Source: Tildeniella torsiva UHER 1998/13D
GTDB lineage: Bacteria; Cyanobacteriota; Cyanobacteriia; Phormidesmidales; Phormidesmidaceae
Reading direction: 5' to 3'
NCBI GenBank assembly: GCA_019358835.1
Contig: JAHHIH010000009.1
Span: 62,001 to 126,000 of the forward strand
DNA: 64,000 bases
Shown here piece by piece: positions 37,673 to 46,929 of this stretch (within the stretch, counting starts at the first letter, position 1; each line of letters opens with the position of its first letter). Made by a program: the position numbers and the translations under genes. The notes below the pieces were generated by a model that saw only the letters and a list, made by a program, of their open reading frames with translations, ran no database searches and was not told the origin of the DNA.

Positions 37673-37707
37673 GTGGTGGCAGTTGTTCAGCGATTTAAGC
37701 CTTAGGT

Positions 37708-37893
37708 TCAAGGTGACTGTAGGGCGGCGATCGCCACTGTCTTAAGATCGAGAACCATGGGCTGAAGGGCACCCACTCGATCTTCAGGGAAACAGTCGCG
37801 ACTGCCCTTTTTGCACTCAGCAACCTGCTCAACAATGGAGGCTATACCGACAGCGGCGGCGGGAGGCAGAGACGGCGGTAGTTGAAAGAACAT
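37708..37893 (-). CDS. Small protein of unknown function with its own ribosome binding site and terminator
   Basis: 61 residues. The segment ASIVEQVAECKKGSRDCFPE contains two Cys nine residues apart. The sequence begins with a Pro-rich hydrophobic stretch (MFFQLPPSLPPAAAVG). AGGA at a good distance precedes ATG 37893, and a minus-strand intrinsic terminator lies 36 bases past the stop. These two signals make a real gene likely, although no family is recognised. It is convergent with bioD. Confidence 0.55.
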   Translation of the reverse strand: MFFQLPPSLPPAAAVGIASIVEQVAECKKGSRDCFPEDRVGALQPMVLDLKTVAIAALQSP

Positions 37894-38251
37894 AGTTAAT
37901 TCCTAAAGTCACCCTGATTTGGTCGTAATTTTAGCCAACTCGGCGATCGCAGGGGACTATCATTTTAGCCAAAAGCCCTAGTGCCGTTACAAAGCTTAAA
38001 ACTTTCCCTAAACATACAAGAAACAACTTAGGAGTCTGACTAACCTAAGGGATGATCTTACGGCTTCACTTTTACCCTCACCGTCGGTCAGGTATCGCGT
38101 CAAGTAATGACAATCGACGGGCTGCCCCCTGCGAAACAGAATGCAAACCGCAGACTGCCCATGCAAGCAGGAAAGACCGCGTGGGCTTGAGTTCTAGCCT
38201 CTGGAATTGTCTTACCCAATACCTCATCTGCCCTAGCCCTAACTCAAGGCT
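37894..38251. other. Intergenic region without a recognisable gene
   Basis: About 358 bases between divergent genes. An AT-rich part near 37980-38030 (ACAAAGCTTAAAAC) could hold promoters. A 79-codon plus-strand frame here has no family features and is regarded as chance. No RNA gene recognised. Confidence 0.4.
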
Positions 38252-40360
38252 GTGGCCCCTTTGGTTACAATCACCAGGCAGTGCGTTGTAGGCGGGGCAG
38301 TGGCGATCTTTCACGGCATCAAACTGGGTCGATGGCGGCGGTGGCGGTGGTTGGCGGTCATGCTGCTCACAACTTATATCACTGTGCAACTGCTGCCCTA
38401 CGCGGCCCTGGCTGCTGTTTCGCCCTGGGCAATCAGACAGACCCCGGCGGCGCTAACGTCTGCCCATGCAGATATGCTGGCTCAGCTCGAACAGCTGCCC
38501 AGCGGCAGCGTGGCCCTGCCCAATTTTGATCCAGCGGTAAACGGGTTTCAGTTCTCCAACCAGGAGCTAACCCAGGCGATTGACATCACCCGCAACCCCC
38601 AGGCTTGGGAAGAGGTGCTGACCGAGCAGCTGCAACAGCTGTTTGGCACCCAGGTCTGCATCGGGGGCGAGTCGGCGACCTGTGTGCTCACCGCCGCCGC
38701 CCAAAGCTGGCTGCAAACCCAGCTAGGCCGCATGAACCAGGGCCTCTCGGAGGGTATGGCCGCTGCGGTGCTCGACCTGTGGCAGCCCATCCAGCCGCGC
38801 CTGCCCTGGTGGCAGCGGTTGGTCAATGCCCTGCTAGGGCGCACGGTGTTTGGCCTGGTGCGCACCCTGTTTGATCTGCAAACCTTCATCGCCAACCTGT
38901 TTCTCATGCAGGGGGTGACCGAGGTGGCTCAGCAGACCCAGGTGGTGCGCGACACCTTTACGCCGACGCAAATTTTGCGATCGCTGCTCGATGTCTTTCT
39001 CAGTGGCTCCCTCGACCCCTTCACCATGGGGGTGTATCGCCGTTTGGAGGGTGCCCTGACCGAGGGCCACAGCCTCACCCCCTACCGCGTCGAAGATCGA
39101 GGCCAGGGCAAATACTGGGTGTACGTTTACGACAGTAACTACCCTGCCGGTCGTTCTAATAGCCCTACCGACCTCCATATGGAGTTTGACACCCAGGCAG
39201 ATACCTGGACCTACCAGCCCACTGCCAGCGGCCCGGTGTTTGAGGGCGATGGCCAAAGCAAAACCCTCGATTTGACCCAGCGATCGTGGCGGCAGCCCCC
39301 AGCCGATCAACCACTGGCCGCCACCGGCCCCTTCACCTGTCCCTTCTGTGGCCCCGAGGTCGAAACCGAGGCTGAGGCTGAGATCAAAGCGGCTCCCACC
39401 GTAGACATCATCCTAGTTGGAGAAGGGGTGCTCACCGTCACCCCTTACGAGGAGTCGGCGGCCTCTGACCCAGCCCTCCCGTCCCTCAGCAGCCAGAATG
39501 CCGTAGAGCTGGTGCCGTTCAAGGGCGGATTGAACCGCGAGGTGCCCGCTAGCTATCGGCTGCCCGCCGCCCAGATGGGACAACCACTCCAGATCACCCT
39601 GACTGGAGTGGCCGCAGCACCCAGATCCCCCGCCACGCTCCAGCTCACGGGGCCAGGGTATACGGCCAACGTTGAGGAACTCAGGCTTGACCCTAGCCAG
39701 ACCCTCACCCTGTTTTTGGTGGCCAACGCCACCGGGCCGGAGATTACCGTGGTGGCCAACCGAGCCACCGAACTGCCCCGTCTGGCGATCAACCTCACCG
39801 ATGAGACCAGCGCCTACCAGTTCAACTCGTCTACGCCAGAGACCGGATTTTCGATCACCGATCGCCAGGTGTCAAAAAGCTCTGGGTTTGATCTCAGTGG
39901 CCTCAAGCTGCCAGCGGGCCAGAGGGTTGCCCTGACAGCCAACACCGATCTCAAGCGCCTCTATTTTGCCGACGACACCCTGGCCCCTAGCCAGTACACC
40001 CTGGCGGTTAAAAATCGCCTTGTGATTAAAGATCGCATTCAGCTGGGGGAACGCCAGCCCGATTTCGTCAACTATACCCTGGCCTACGACGAAGAAATGC
40101 GAGCCAGCGGAATAGAGATCGAGAGCCAGCGCCAGGCCTTTTTTGACTATGATCCGGCCTTTATTGACCCGGCTGAGCTGCCCCGGCAGGCGCTGCTGGA
40201 AGCCTTTGACCAGCGCGATTTTCCCATCGCTATTGCCTACGAGCCGCTGGTGGCCAGCCCCAGCGCCCAGAGTCCTCTGCGCCTGGTGCCCTCGGGGGTA
40301 GAACCTGTCGGGCGGCGGGTGTTTCAGGGGGCGTTGCGGAAGGGTGGGGGGAAGGGGTGA
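38252..40360 (+). CDS. Large exported protein of unknown function
   Basis: About 702 residues from a GTG at 38252; a later GTG near 38300 is also possible. A basic stretch GRWRRWRWLAVMLLTTYITV begins a signal peptide ending near AALAA. Residues about 55-260 are helical (ISPWAIRQTPAA onward). Then YWVYVYDSNYPAGRSNSPTD and MEFDTQADTWTYQPTASGPV form a distinct module. A CPFC motif lies near residue 365. The C-terminal part (about 400-700) is beta-rich. No catalytic motif was recognised. It may be a cyanobacteria-specific surface or periplasmic protein, by inference. Confidence 0.7.
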   Translation: MAPLVTITRQCVVGGAVAIFHGIKLGRWRRWRWLAVMLLTTYITVQLLPYAALAAVSPWAIRQTPAALTSAHADMLAQLEQLPSGSVALPNFDPAVNGFQFSNQELTQAIDITRNPQAWEEVLTEQLQQLFGTQVCIGGESATCVLTAAAQSWLQTQLGRMNQGLSEGMAAAVLDLWQPIQPRLPWWQRLVNALLGRTVFGLVRTLFDLQTFIANLFLMQGVTEVAQQTQVVRDTFTPTQILRSLLDVFLSGSLDPFTMGVYRRLEGALTEGHSLTPYRVEDRGQGKYWVYVYDSNYPAGRSNSPTDLHMEFDTQADTWTYQPTASGPVFEGDGQSKTLDLTQRSWRQPPADQPLAATGPFTCPFCGPEVETEAEAEIKAAPTVDIILVGEGVLTVTPYEESAASDPALPSLSSQNAVELVPFKGGLNREVPASYRLPAAQMGQPLQITLTGVAAAPRSPATLQLTGPGYTANVEELRLDPSQTLTLFLVANATGPEITVVANRATELPRLAINLTDETSAYQFNSSTPETGFSITDRQVSKSSGFDLSGLKLPAGQRVALTANTDLKRLYFADDTLAPSQYTLAVKNRLVIKDRIQLGERQPDFVNYTLAYDEEMRASGIEIESQRQAFFDYDPAFIDPAELPRQALLEAFDQRDFPIAIAYEPLVASPSAQSPLRLVPSGVEPVGRRVFQGALRKGGGKG

Positions 40361-40416
40361 GGGAGTGGGGAGTGGGGAGTGGGGGGTGAGGGAGTGGAAG
40401 ATGGGGACGGAGGGGG
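40361..40416. repeat. G-rich 7-base tandem array after the exported-protein gene
   Basis: AGTGGGG units repeat at 7-base steps from about 40366 to 40384, with related units on either side. The complementary arm seen at other such arrays in this window is not obvious here. Confidence 0.7.
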
Positions 40417-41040
40417 TTAGTCGAAGTCGGTGGGTTGGTTGGGATTTTTTAAATAGTCAAAGAAGCGCTGAATTTGGCCTGGCCCGGTGCGCCCTAGGGA
40501 AAGGGGGGGAATGTCGTTGGGGCCAAAGAAGTTAACGGCTGGGGTTTCGTAGCTGGGGGTGAGCTGGCCGCCAGTAATTTCGCAGTGAAACACCAGTCTG
40601 TAGCTGTGGTGCAGGGCGGGCGGGTGCCCGTGGCGGGGGTGGGCGCGATCGTAGCAGGCCAGCAGGCGGGTGGCTTTGGCCGTAAAGCCAGATTCTTCAA
40701 AGATTTCGCGCTCAACGGCGTGGCTGGGGGCATCACCGATATCGGCCCAGCCGCCGGGTAGCGCCCACAGCCCGTCAGACTGCTCCTGCACCAGCAGAAT
40801 TTTTTGGTCGCGAAACACGACGCCTCTGACATCGACTTTTGGGGTGGCGTGGCCCTGCTCTTGCTGTGAGAGATTGAGAATAGCGGGCGGATCGGCCTCG
40901 ATCTGGGCGGCGAGCATGGCAGCGGCGATCGCCTGTATCTGCTCGTAGCGCGCCGTGTCAAAGGGGTGATTTTTGTAGTGCAGACCGGTTTGGGCAATGC
41001 CCTGAAGTTGCTGAATCCAGCCTAGCCACGGGGAAGTCAT
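40417..41040 (-). CDS. Nudix hydrolase with N-terminal Nudix_N_2-type domain
   Basis: 207 residues from ATG 41040. Residues 1-65 (WLGWIQQLQGIAQTGLHYKN, then YEQIQAIAAAMLA) match the small N-terminal domain found in a Nudix subfamily acting on nucleoside diphosphates linked to other groups. The Nudix box GWADIGDAPSHAVEREIFEE carries Asp where the first consensus Glu stands; the REUxEExG part is intact. ADP-ribose-like substrates are plausible but unproven. The longer frame to 41151 is rejected as it lacks family similarity. It is convergent with the exported-protein gene. Confidence 0.85.
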   Translation of the reverse strand: MTSPWLGWIQQLQGIAQTGLHYKNHPFDTARYEQIQAIAAAMLAAQIEADPPAILNLSQQEQGHATPKVDVRGVVFRDQKILLVQEQSDGLWALPGGWADIGDAPSHAVEREIFEESGFTAKATRLLACYDRAHPRHGHPPALHHSYRLVFHCEITGGQLTPSYETPAVNFFGPNDIPPLSLGRTGPGQIQRFFDYLKNPNQPTDFD

Positions 41041-41406
41041 AGAAGCGATCAGTCCATCGATTGGAGTCACCCAAATTCTAGGGCTCGGCTTTGGGCATTG
41101 AACTTGAATTCCTGTATTTTTGGCAGGTTGCGGCAACCCGACGGAGGGCAATGGGCGGTTGCGGCAAACATTTATGAGAGCCCTATAGCTGTGACTGCAT
41201 TCAACTTAATAATTGCCTTCAACAAGGTCGAGCCGTCGCTTAGGATGCGGCTAACCCAGCGGGGATCAGCAAAGAACCGGATCAAATCGCAGAAAAACCG
41301 CCGCGATCGATGAGTATTTCTACCGCTTCTTCAGTGATTCTTCGGAACTGATAGCAAATTCATAAAACTTTAGTTAATCTTCCTTTGACGGCAAAATTTA
41401 TGTGAT
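41041..41406. other. Intergenic region without a recognisable gene
   Basis: About 366 bases. Contains a small palindrome GGTTGCGGCAACC near 41126 and an AT-rich stretch at 41345-41400 that could be a promoter for the downstream RNA or gene. A 71-codon frame at 41098 looks like chance. Confidence 0.4.
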
Positions 41407-41496
41407 GCGGAGGCCAGTAAACGATAAGTCAAGGGCTTGACAAGCCAATTAGGGGGTGCGATCGCCCTGTAACATCCGGTTACACGGTTCCTCCGC
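41407..41496 (+). ncRNA. Candidate structured leader RNA
   Basis: GCGGAGG (41407-41413) pairs with CCTCCGC (41490-41496), extended by CC/GG past a TT bulge. Inside are three hairpins: GGCTT/AAGCC, AGGG/CCCT and GTAAC/GTTAC. The element is 117 bases upstream of a 60-residue ORF. It is not a tRNA: there is no TTC-containing T-loop. It could be a riboswitch-like leader or a small RNA; no known class was matched. Confidence 0.45.
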
Positions 41497-41612
41497 AATA
41501 AAGCCATAGATTACTTAATAAAATTCTCATGAAGGCAATGATAGGATTTCCTCAAGTAAGCCATAAGCTTTTCTTACCATTGCTGGTCGCTGTTATCTGG
41601 AGAGCCTTAACC

Positions 41613-41795
41613 ATGTCTAATAACCCCGTTGGAATTAAGCCTGAAACCCGTAATCACAAGGGATTTTTTGTGCAAGATGCCGACTACGAGCTGGTCAGCA
41701 TTGAGGCTTCTGGTTGGGCCCTTATTTGCGTGGATGATGCCGTTTGCCACTACGTCGACCCCGACAACCTGCTGATACAGAATCTTGACGCTTAA
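41613..41795 (+). CDS. Small soluble protein of unknown function
   Basis: 60 residues from ATG 41613 with GGAGAG upstream. The product (KGFFVQDADYELVSIEASGW, then VDDAVCHYVDPDNLL) is acidic and compact with no recognised family. In-frame ATGs at 41529 and beyond would add a hydrophobic lead of poorer quality, so the shorter form is chosen. A strong intrinsic terminator at 41872 ends the transcript, and a structured element lies upstream, so it appears to be a single-gene unit. Confidence 0.65.
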   Translation: MSNNPVGIKPETRNHKGFFVQDADYELVSIEASGWALICVDDAVCHYVDPDNLLIQNLDA

Positions 41796-41871
41796 GATAA
41801 CTCCGGGCCAGCTACCTGCCTTAGCCAAGGCAAATTTTGTATCAATCAGTGAATAGCTTTAGTCTTTTTGG

Positions 41872-41905
41872 TAGGCTGCTCTTGTTCTTAGAGCAGCCTA
41901 TTTTT
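41872..41905 (+). terminator. Intrinsic terminator after the 60-residue protein gene
   Basis: TAGGCTGCTC (41872-41881) pairs with GAGCAGCCTA (41891-41900), a 10-bp stem with a 9-base loop, followed by TTTTT. It lies 77 bases after the stop codon. Confidence 0.92.
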
Positions 41906-41998
41906 GCTTTGGAATCGACAGAGGCTAAGGGCTAGGGGCGATCAGACGGCCTATTCCTCCGGCGCATTAGAGCCCAAGATGATGTATTTAGCGCACCC

Positions 41999-42262
41999 AT
42001 GAAACAAATGACCCTAACACAACGTATCTCTAGCCTGATTAGCTGGGTATTGGTGGCCGACCTGGGCCTGGTGCTGCTCAGTCTGGGCTGGTTTGTGGTG
42101 GCCGTGCTGGGGCGCAGCATGAACCTCGATCTGGGGCTAGACCTCTGGTACTCGCTGTGGAATCCGCTGATTATGCCTGCTCTCAGCGTGCTGATGGCCG
42201 GGGCGATCGCCAGCGGCATCGTCGGCTGGGTTGGCCGCCGCTTCAACACCGATCCCTCCTAG
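41999..42262 (+). CDS. Small two-helix membrane protein
   Basis: 87 residues with two transmembrane helices: about 13-38 (LISWVLVADLGLVLLSLGWF) and about 58-78 (MPALSVLMAGAIASGIVGWV), with short polar ends. No catalytic motif. Similar short proteins occur in other cyanobacteria by my recollection; the function is unknown. ATG 41999 is used, with MTLTQRI at 42008 as an alternative. It is convergent with yvcK. Confidence 0.65.
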   Translation: MKQMTLTQRISSLISWVLVADLGLVLLSLGWFVVAVLGRSMNLDLGLDLWYSLWNPLIMPALSVLMAGAIASGIVGWVGRRFNTDPS

Positions 42263-42308
42263 GCCAAAGCCAGGGATAAGCAGGCCAAATATTTACCCCT
42301 CGCCCCGT

Positions 42309-43691
42309 CTACCACAACCGCTGCGTGCGGGTATACCACCGCAGCAGCACCCGCGCCAAGCGCTCGCTATGGTGGCGCACCGTCATATCCTCACTCTCTT
42401 CCATCACGTTGGCGGCGATAATGCGACGGCCCGAGTCGAGAATGGCGGCGCGATCGAGCAGTACTGGCCCGACCCCGGCCCTGGCGTAGTGGCTAATCAC
42501 CGCATCGGAGGGCATCACCTTTTGTACCAGTACCGCATCAAACAGGTAGCAGCCGCAGGCCGAGTCGATCGCTCGAATGTGGTCAGACACCGAGAAGCCA
42601 TCGGTCTCGCCTGGCTCGGTCATGATGTTGCAGATATAGATGCGAGGCACCTGCCGCGCTGCGATCGCCTTCACCAGATCGGGCACCAGCAGGTTAGGAA
42701 TAATGCTGGTGTAGAGGCTGCCGGGGCCAATCACAATGTAGTCGGCCTCTTCAATCGCCTTGACCGCCTTGGCCAGGGCCGGTGGGTTGGGCGGCAGACA
42801 GCCAATGTGGACAATGCGCCCCCGCGCCTCGGTAATTTTTGACTCGCCCACAATCCGGCGACCGTCATCCAGCTCGGCCCAGAGCTGCACATCCACCGAG
42901 GTTGAGGGCAACACCTGGCCCCGCACCGCCAGCACCTTGGAGCTGGCCGCGATCGCCTGCTCTAAATCCCCCGTAATCTCGTTCATGGCGGTCAAAAACA
43001 GGTTGCCAAAGCTGTGGCCCACCAGCCCGCTGCCCGACTCAAACCGGTACTGAAACAGCTCCGTCAGCAGCTTTTCTTCGTCGGCCAGGGCCGCCAGGCA
43101 GTTGCGAATATCCCCCGGTGGCAGCACCCCCATCTCGCGCCGCAGCCGCCCCGACGAGCCGCCGTCGTCGGCCACCGTCACAATGGCCGTAATGTTGGAG
43201 CTGTAGCGCTTCATGCCCCGCAGCAGGTTAGACAGGCCAGTGCCGCCGCCCACCACCACAATCTTGGGGCCCCGCGACAGCCGCCGCTGGGCCAGCAGGG
43301 CATCGAGCAGATCCTCCTCATTTCCCGGAATGAGTACATCGGTGATGGCCCCCACCGTGCGGCTTTGGCCCCAAAAGATTAGCCCCAGACCCAGCAAGAT
43401 GCCCAACGGCCCGCTGACGTAGTTGGGCACGTGGGTGGTAAACGCCCGCAGCGCCGCCCCCAGCAGCCGCCCCGTGTAAAATACCGGCGTCAGCTTGAGC
43501 CAGATCATGCCCCCGACTCCGACCAGCAGCACCCCCGCCATGCTGAGAAACAGCCAGCGTTTGACCAGCAGCCCCGGTGCCAGCCACCACATCAGCCGAT
43601 TGACCCGCCGCGGCGGGGCTAGGGTTAAGGTCTCTCGTCTGACCTGGCGGAACAGTCTAGTCAGGGCCGTATAGCAAGATTTTAAGAACAT
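42309..43691 (-). CDS. yvcK: YvcK/CofD-like gluconeogenesis factor
   Basis: About 460 residues. The N-terminal part has two transmembrane helices ([20 protein letters not shown] and a second near 100). The YvcK/CofD domain follows: [20 protein letters not shown], then [34 protein letters not shown] and GHSFGNLFL, ending [20 protein letters not shown]. YvcK binds UDP-sugars and is linked to carbon metabolism and cell shape in other bacteria. The start is uncertain: ATG 43772 is in frame; 43691 is chosen because the sequence before it is poorly conserved. Confidence 0.9.
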   Translation of the reverse strand: MFLKSCYTALTRLFRQVRRETLTLAPPRRVNRLMWWLAPGLLVKRWLFLSMAGVLLVGVGGMIWLKLTPVFYTGRLLGAALRAFTTHVPNYVSGPLGILLGLGLIFWGQSRTVGAITDVLIPGNEEDLLDALLAQRRLSRGPKIVVVGGGTGLSNLLRGMKRYSSNITAIVTVADDGGSSGRLRREMGVLPPGDIRNCLAALADEEKLLTELFQYRFESGSGLVGHSFGNLFLTAMNEITGDLEQAIAASSKVLAVRGQVLPSTSVDVQLWAELDDGRRIVGESKITEARGRIVHIGCLPPNPPALAKAVKAIEEADYIVIGPGSLYTSIIPNLLVPDLVKAIAARQVPRIYICNIMTEPGETDGFSVSDHIRAIDSACGCYLFDAVLVQKVMPSDAVISHYARAGVGPVLLDRAAILDSGRRIIAANVMEESEDMTVRHHSERLARVLLRWYTRTQRLW

Positions 43692-44018
43692 GGAAGGAGG
43701 TCGATAGCGATCTGACCAACCTGAGCGGCGGTTTGCAACGGACAGTAAGGCTGTGGGCGATCGAGCTGTCATACCTAGCCCGAACGATGGCCTAGCCTAA
43801 GCAATGTTCCCGCGAATGGATAAACTTGCCCAGGCGTTTCAAACAGCCTTTGATAGGATTGAGCACCAGCGCCTTCGATTTTAGCGGCTATTTGATAGAG
43901 TCAAGGCATGGATATGCCCCGGCGGCTGTTAATGGTTGGTAAACCCAACCGCTCAGCTAGATAAACCCAGGCAGCCAGACTGCTGAGCAGACACGGGTTA
44001 CTCCCATCGGTAAGGTCT

Positions 44019-44891
44019 ATGGCCGATTTCCAAGATCCCAGTACGATCCTAGGGCAGCCTACCGCTGCCCTAGACTCCCACCTTGTTCCTCGGCCAGCCT
44101 CGGGCAACTGCGACAGCGAGATACTGCTAGAGCTGAAGGGCATCTCAAAGCAGTTTGGCGACAATCAGGTGCTCGACAGCGTCGATCTCACCCTGTACCG
44201 GGGCGAAGCGGTGGCAATTATTGGCCCCTCAGGAACCGGCAAATCTACTATTTTAAGAATCATTGCCGGGCTGTTGTCTCCCGATGCGGGCGAGATCTAC
44301 GTGCAGGGGCAGCGCCGCGAGGGGCTGATCGAAGATTCGCCCGACCCGGTGGGCATAGGCATGGTGTTTCAGCAGGCGGCGCTGTTTGACTCCCTCAGCG
44401 TGGAAGAAAACGTGGGGTTTTTGCTCTATCAGCACTCTCGCCTGCCCGCTCACCAGATTCGCCAGATTGTCGATGACGTGCTCGACATGGTGGGACTGCC
44501 GGGTACGGGCAACCGCTACCCGGCGGAGCTGTCGGGGGGCATGCGCAAGCGAGTCAGCTTTGCCCGAGCCATTGTCTCTAACCCCGACAATCCGCAGGAT
44601 CGACCGGCGCTGTTGCTCTATGACGAACCCACAGCGGGCCTCGACCCGATCGCCTCCACCGTGATCGAAGACCTAATTCGCGCCATTCAGCGCAACAACG
44701 GCTGTAGCTCGTACCTAATTGTCACCCACCAGGAGAGCACCATTCGTCGCACCGCCGACCGGGTGATTTTTTTGCACCGGGGCAAAATTCAGTGGCAGGG
44801 GCCGGTTACCGCCGTCGATGAAACCGACAACCCCTTTGTGCGACAGTTCTTTAGCGGTCGAGTCGAGGGGCCAATTCAGATGGTGCAGTAG
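44019..44891 (+). CDS. MlaF-like ABC transporter ATPase
   Basis: 290 residues. The ATPase core follows a 33-residue tail: Walker A GPSGTGKST, Q-loop VFQQAALFDSLSVEENVGFL, signature LSGGMRKRVSFARA, Walker B LLLYDEPTAGLDPIAST and switch His VTHQES. FDSLSVEENVGFLL and LSGGMRKR are typical of MlaF/Mkl-type ATPases that move lipids between membranes. The MCE-domain gene 200 bp downstream supports this. The permease is not in the window. AAGG lies just before ATG 44019. Confidence 0.9.
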   Translation: MADFQDPSTILGQPTAALDSHLVPRPASGNCDSEILLELKGISKQFGDNQVLDSVDLTLYRGEAVAIIGPSGTGKSTILRIIAGLLSPDAGEIYVQGQRREGLIEDSPDPVGIGMVFQQAALFDSLSVEENVGFLLYQHSRLPAHQIRQIVDDVLDMVGLPGTGNRYPAELSGGMRKRVSFARAIVSNPDNPQDRPALLLYDEPTAGLDPIASTVIEDLIRAIQRNNGCSSYLIVTHQESTIRRTADRVIFLHRGKIQWQGPVTAVDETDNPFVRQFFSGRVEGPIQMVQ

Positions 44892-45094
44892 GCCCAGCTT
44901 GGCCAGAGCCATCGTTCAGAGTATCTCAGCCAAACAACATCCTTTTTAAGGACGTGAACTCGGCCCGCTGGGCTGGTCGCGGTAAGATCGCGGATAAGCA
45001 TTTAGCTGGAACACTCTAACCTCGGTCAGGTCGAGCTGATTCAGTAGAGAATGGGTTGTGAATAAGCCGTTGAGCGGTTGATTTGAGAGGCACC

Positions 45095-46354
45095 ATGCGG
45101 GCAAGGGCAATTCGAGAAGGATCGGTGGGGCTGCTCATTCTGATGGCGGTGGGGTTGTTTGCCGGGCTGGTGCTGTGGCTGCGGGGGCTCAACCCAGGCA
45201 GCCGCAGCTACCGGGCCACCATTGTGTTTGACAATACCCTGGGCATGCAGGAGGGCACCAACGTGCGCTATCGCGGGGTACCCGTGGGGCGGGTGCTGAG
45301 CATTGCCCCCACCGCCAACGCCGTGGATGTGGCGGTGGAAATCGGCAGCAGCGATCTGCGCATTCCCCGCGATGCCTCTATTTTTGTCAACCAGTCGGGG
45401 CTGATTGGCGATACCACCATCGACATCACGCCCCAGCGGCTGATGAGCGACCAGGAGCTAGCCGTTGACCCCACGGCGGAGAGTTGCCCCGGCCAGGCGA
45501 TTATCTGTGACGGCGATCGCCTTAACGGCCAGGTTGGGGCCAGCTACGAGTCGCTGATTCGCTCAGCGGAGGGGCTCGCCAATGCCTTTGCTGACCCTGA
45601 GATTATTGCCGACCTCAAAACCACCCTCGACAACGCCACTACCCTGACCGAGACCGCCAGCCTGCTCTCGACGGAGCTGATTGTTCTGTCGCGGCAGCTG
45701 CAGACCGACCTGGGGCCGCTGATGGCCTCGGCTAACCGTGCCACCGACAACGTTGGTAGCGCCGCCGCCCAGTTTGAAATTACCGGCACCGAGGTCAACC
45801 GCCTGGTGGTCACCAATCGGGGCACCCTGGTGAACACCCTCACTAACCTCGATCGCAGCGCCGCCAACCTTCAGGCCATTACTACGACCCTGAGCCCGGC
45901 CCTGCAGCAGAGCGAGTTTATTGCCAACCTCGATCGCCTCTCTGCCGATGCCGCCGTGGCCGCCGCCGACATTCGCTCGATTACGGGCACCTTCAACAAT
46001 GCCGAAAACCTGGTTATGCTCCAGCAAACCCTGGACTCGGCCCGCACCGTCTTTCAAAGCGCCCACAAGGTGCTGGCCGACGTGGATGAGCTGACCGGCG
46101 ACCCGGCCCTCCGCCGCAACATTCGTGATTTGATCAACGGGCTCAGCGGTTTGGTGTCGCTGACCAACCAGCTTGAGCAGGCCAGCCAGGTGGCGGGGTC
46201 ACTCACCCCCGCCGCTGGTGCCCAGGTTGAGCGGGTCACCTTTACCCCTATCCCTGCACCTCCACCGCCAACGGGAGCTGGCCCTACCCCGGTGACCATT
46301 ACCCACCAGGGGCAGACCTATCGGCTCGACGTGCATTCAATTCAGCCCCGCTAG
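45095..46354 (+). CDS. MCE (MlaD-like) lipid-transport protein
   Basis: About 419 residues from ATG 45095 (a TTG at 45083 is also in frame). One N-terminal transmembrane helix (residues about 10-30, VGLLILMAVGLFAGLVLWLR) anchors it. The MCE domain follows: YRATIVFDNTLGMQEGTNVR with VPVGRVLSIAPT and FVNQSGLIGDTTIDITP. A long helical region (about 150-370, repeated LQTDLG, ANRATDNVGSA segments) would form the periplasmic tube seen in MCE proteins. The C-terminus is Pro-rich. It probably works with the ATPase at 44019. Confidence 0.9.
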   Translation: MRARAIREGSVGLLILMAVGLFAGLVLWLRGLNPGSRSYRATIVFDNTLGMQEGTNVRYRGVPVGRVLSIAPTANAVDVAVEIGSSDLRIPRDASIFVNQSGLIGDTTIDITPQRLMSDQELAVDPTAESCPGQAIICDGDRLNGQVGASYESLIRSAEGLANAFADPEIIADLKTTLDNATTLTETASLLSTELIVLSRQLQTDLGPLMASANRATDNVGSAAAQFEITGTEVNRLVVTNRGTLVNTLTNLDRSAANLQAITTTLSPALQQSEFIANLDRLSADAAVAAADIRSITGTFNNAENLVMLQQTLDSARTVFQSAHKVLADVDELTGDPALRRNIRDLINGLSGLVSLTNQLEQASQVAGSLTPAAGAQVERVTFTPIPAPPPPTGAGPTPVTITHQGQTYRLDVHSIQPR

Positions 46355-46378
46355 GATCGCTTTTGCCCCCAACCCCCT

Positions 46379-46864
46379 ATGACCCAGGCCAACACATCTT
46401 TAGAAGCCAACGATTTCTTTCAGTTTGAGGCTGACTTTGTGGAGTCGCTGCGCTGCATTCCCATGCAGGTGCGCCTCAAGCTCGACACCTGCGGCGTCAA
46501 GCTCAAGCTAGAGCACTGGCACCGGTTTAGCGAGGGTGAACGCGATCGCCTCACTCAGCTTCAGTGCAGCGATCGCGAATCCACGGTGGCCTACACTGCC
46601 TACGTACAGTCCCTGGTGCAACGCGTTCAGGGCACCCCGGCCTCAACCCTGGCCATCGACCCCCATCCTCCCTGGCATAACGGTGAGGCCGTCCCTGAAG
46701 ATGTGCAGACGCAAGCGCAGGCGGTCGGGGCTGAGATTGAGCTAGAGCAGTGGCGATCGCTGCGCCCCCTGCAACGCTTCGCCCTGATCAAGCTCAGCCG
46801 CCCCAGCCACGAAAACCGCAATTTTTATCCCGCCCTGGTGGAATTTGGGCTAGTGTCTCTGTAG
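46379..46864 (+). CDS. narM: Nitrate reductase-associated protein
   Basis: 161 residues. FQFEADFVESLRCIPMQVRL with LKLDTCGVKLKLEHWHRFSE, and the later FALIKLSRPSHENRNF, match the cyanobacterial nitrate reductase-associated family (Nitr_red_assoc, NarM), needed for active ferredoxin-dependent nitrate reductase. Family members usually lie near narB or molybdenum cofactor genes; here the neighbours are an MCE protein and a hydrolase. There is no ribosome binding site before ATG 46379, only a C-rich tract. No NtcA site was found nearby. Confidence 0.82.
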   Translation: MTQANTSLEANDFFQFEADFVESLRCIPMQVRLKLDTCGVKLKLEHWHRFSEGERDRLTQLQCSDRESTVAYTAYVQSLVQRVQGTPASTLAIDPHPPWHNGEAVPEDVQTQAQAVGAEIELEQWRSLRPLQRFALIKLSRPSHENRNFYPALVEFGLVSL

Positions 46865-46929
46865 CAACCGGGGGAGGCGGCCTTTGTCTTCCAACGGTAG
46901 TTACGATGTAGTCCTCACCCCCTAGGCTC

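Noticed and set aside
41098-41313. 71-codon plus-strand frame upstream of the structured RNA candidate
   Set aside because: Starts within the divergent Nudix upstream region, with no family or ribosome binding site.
41407-41496. tRNA gene
   Set aside because: There is a 7-bp closing stem and three inner hairpins, but no TTC-containing T-loop, 6 unpaired bases before the closing strand, and no conventional anticodon arm.
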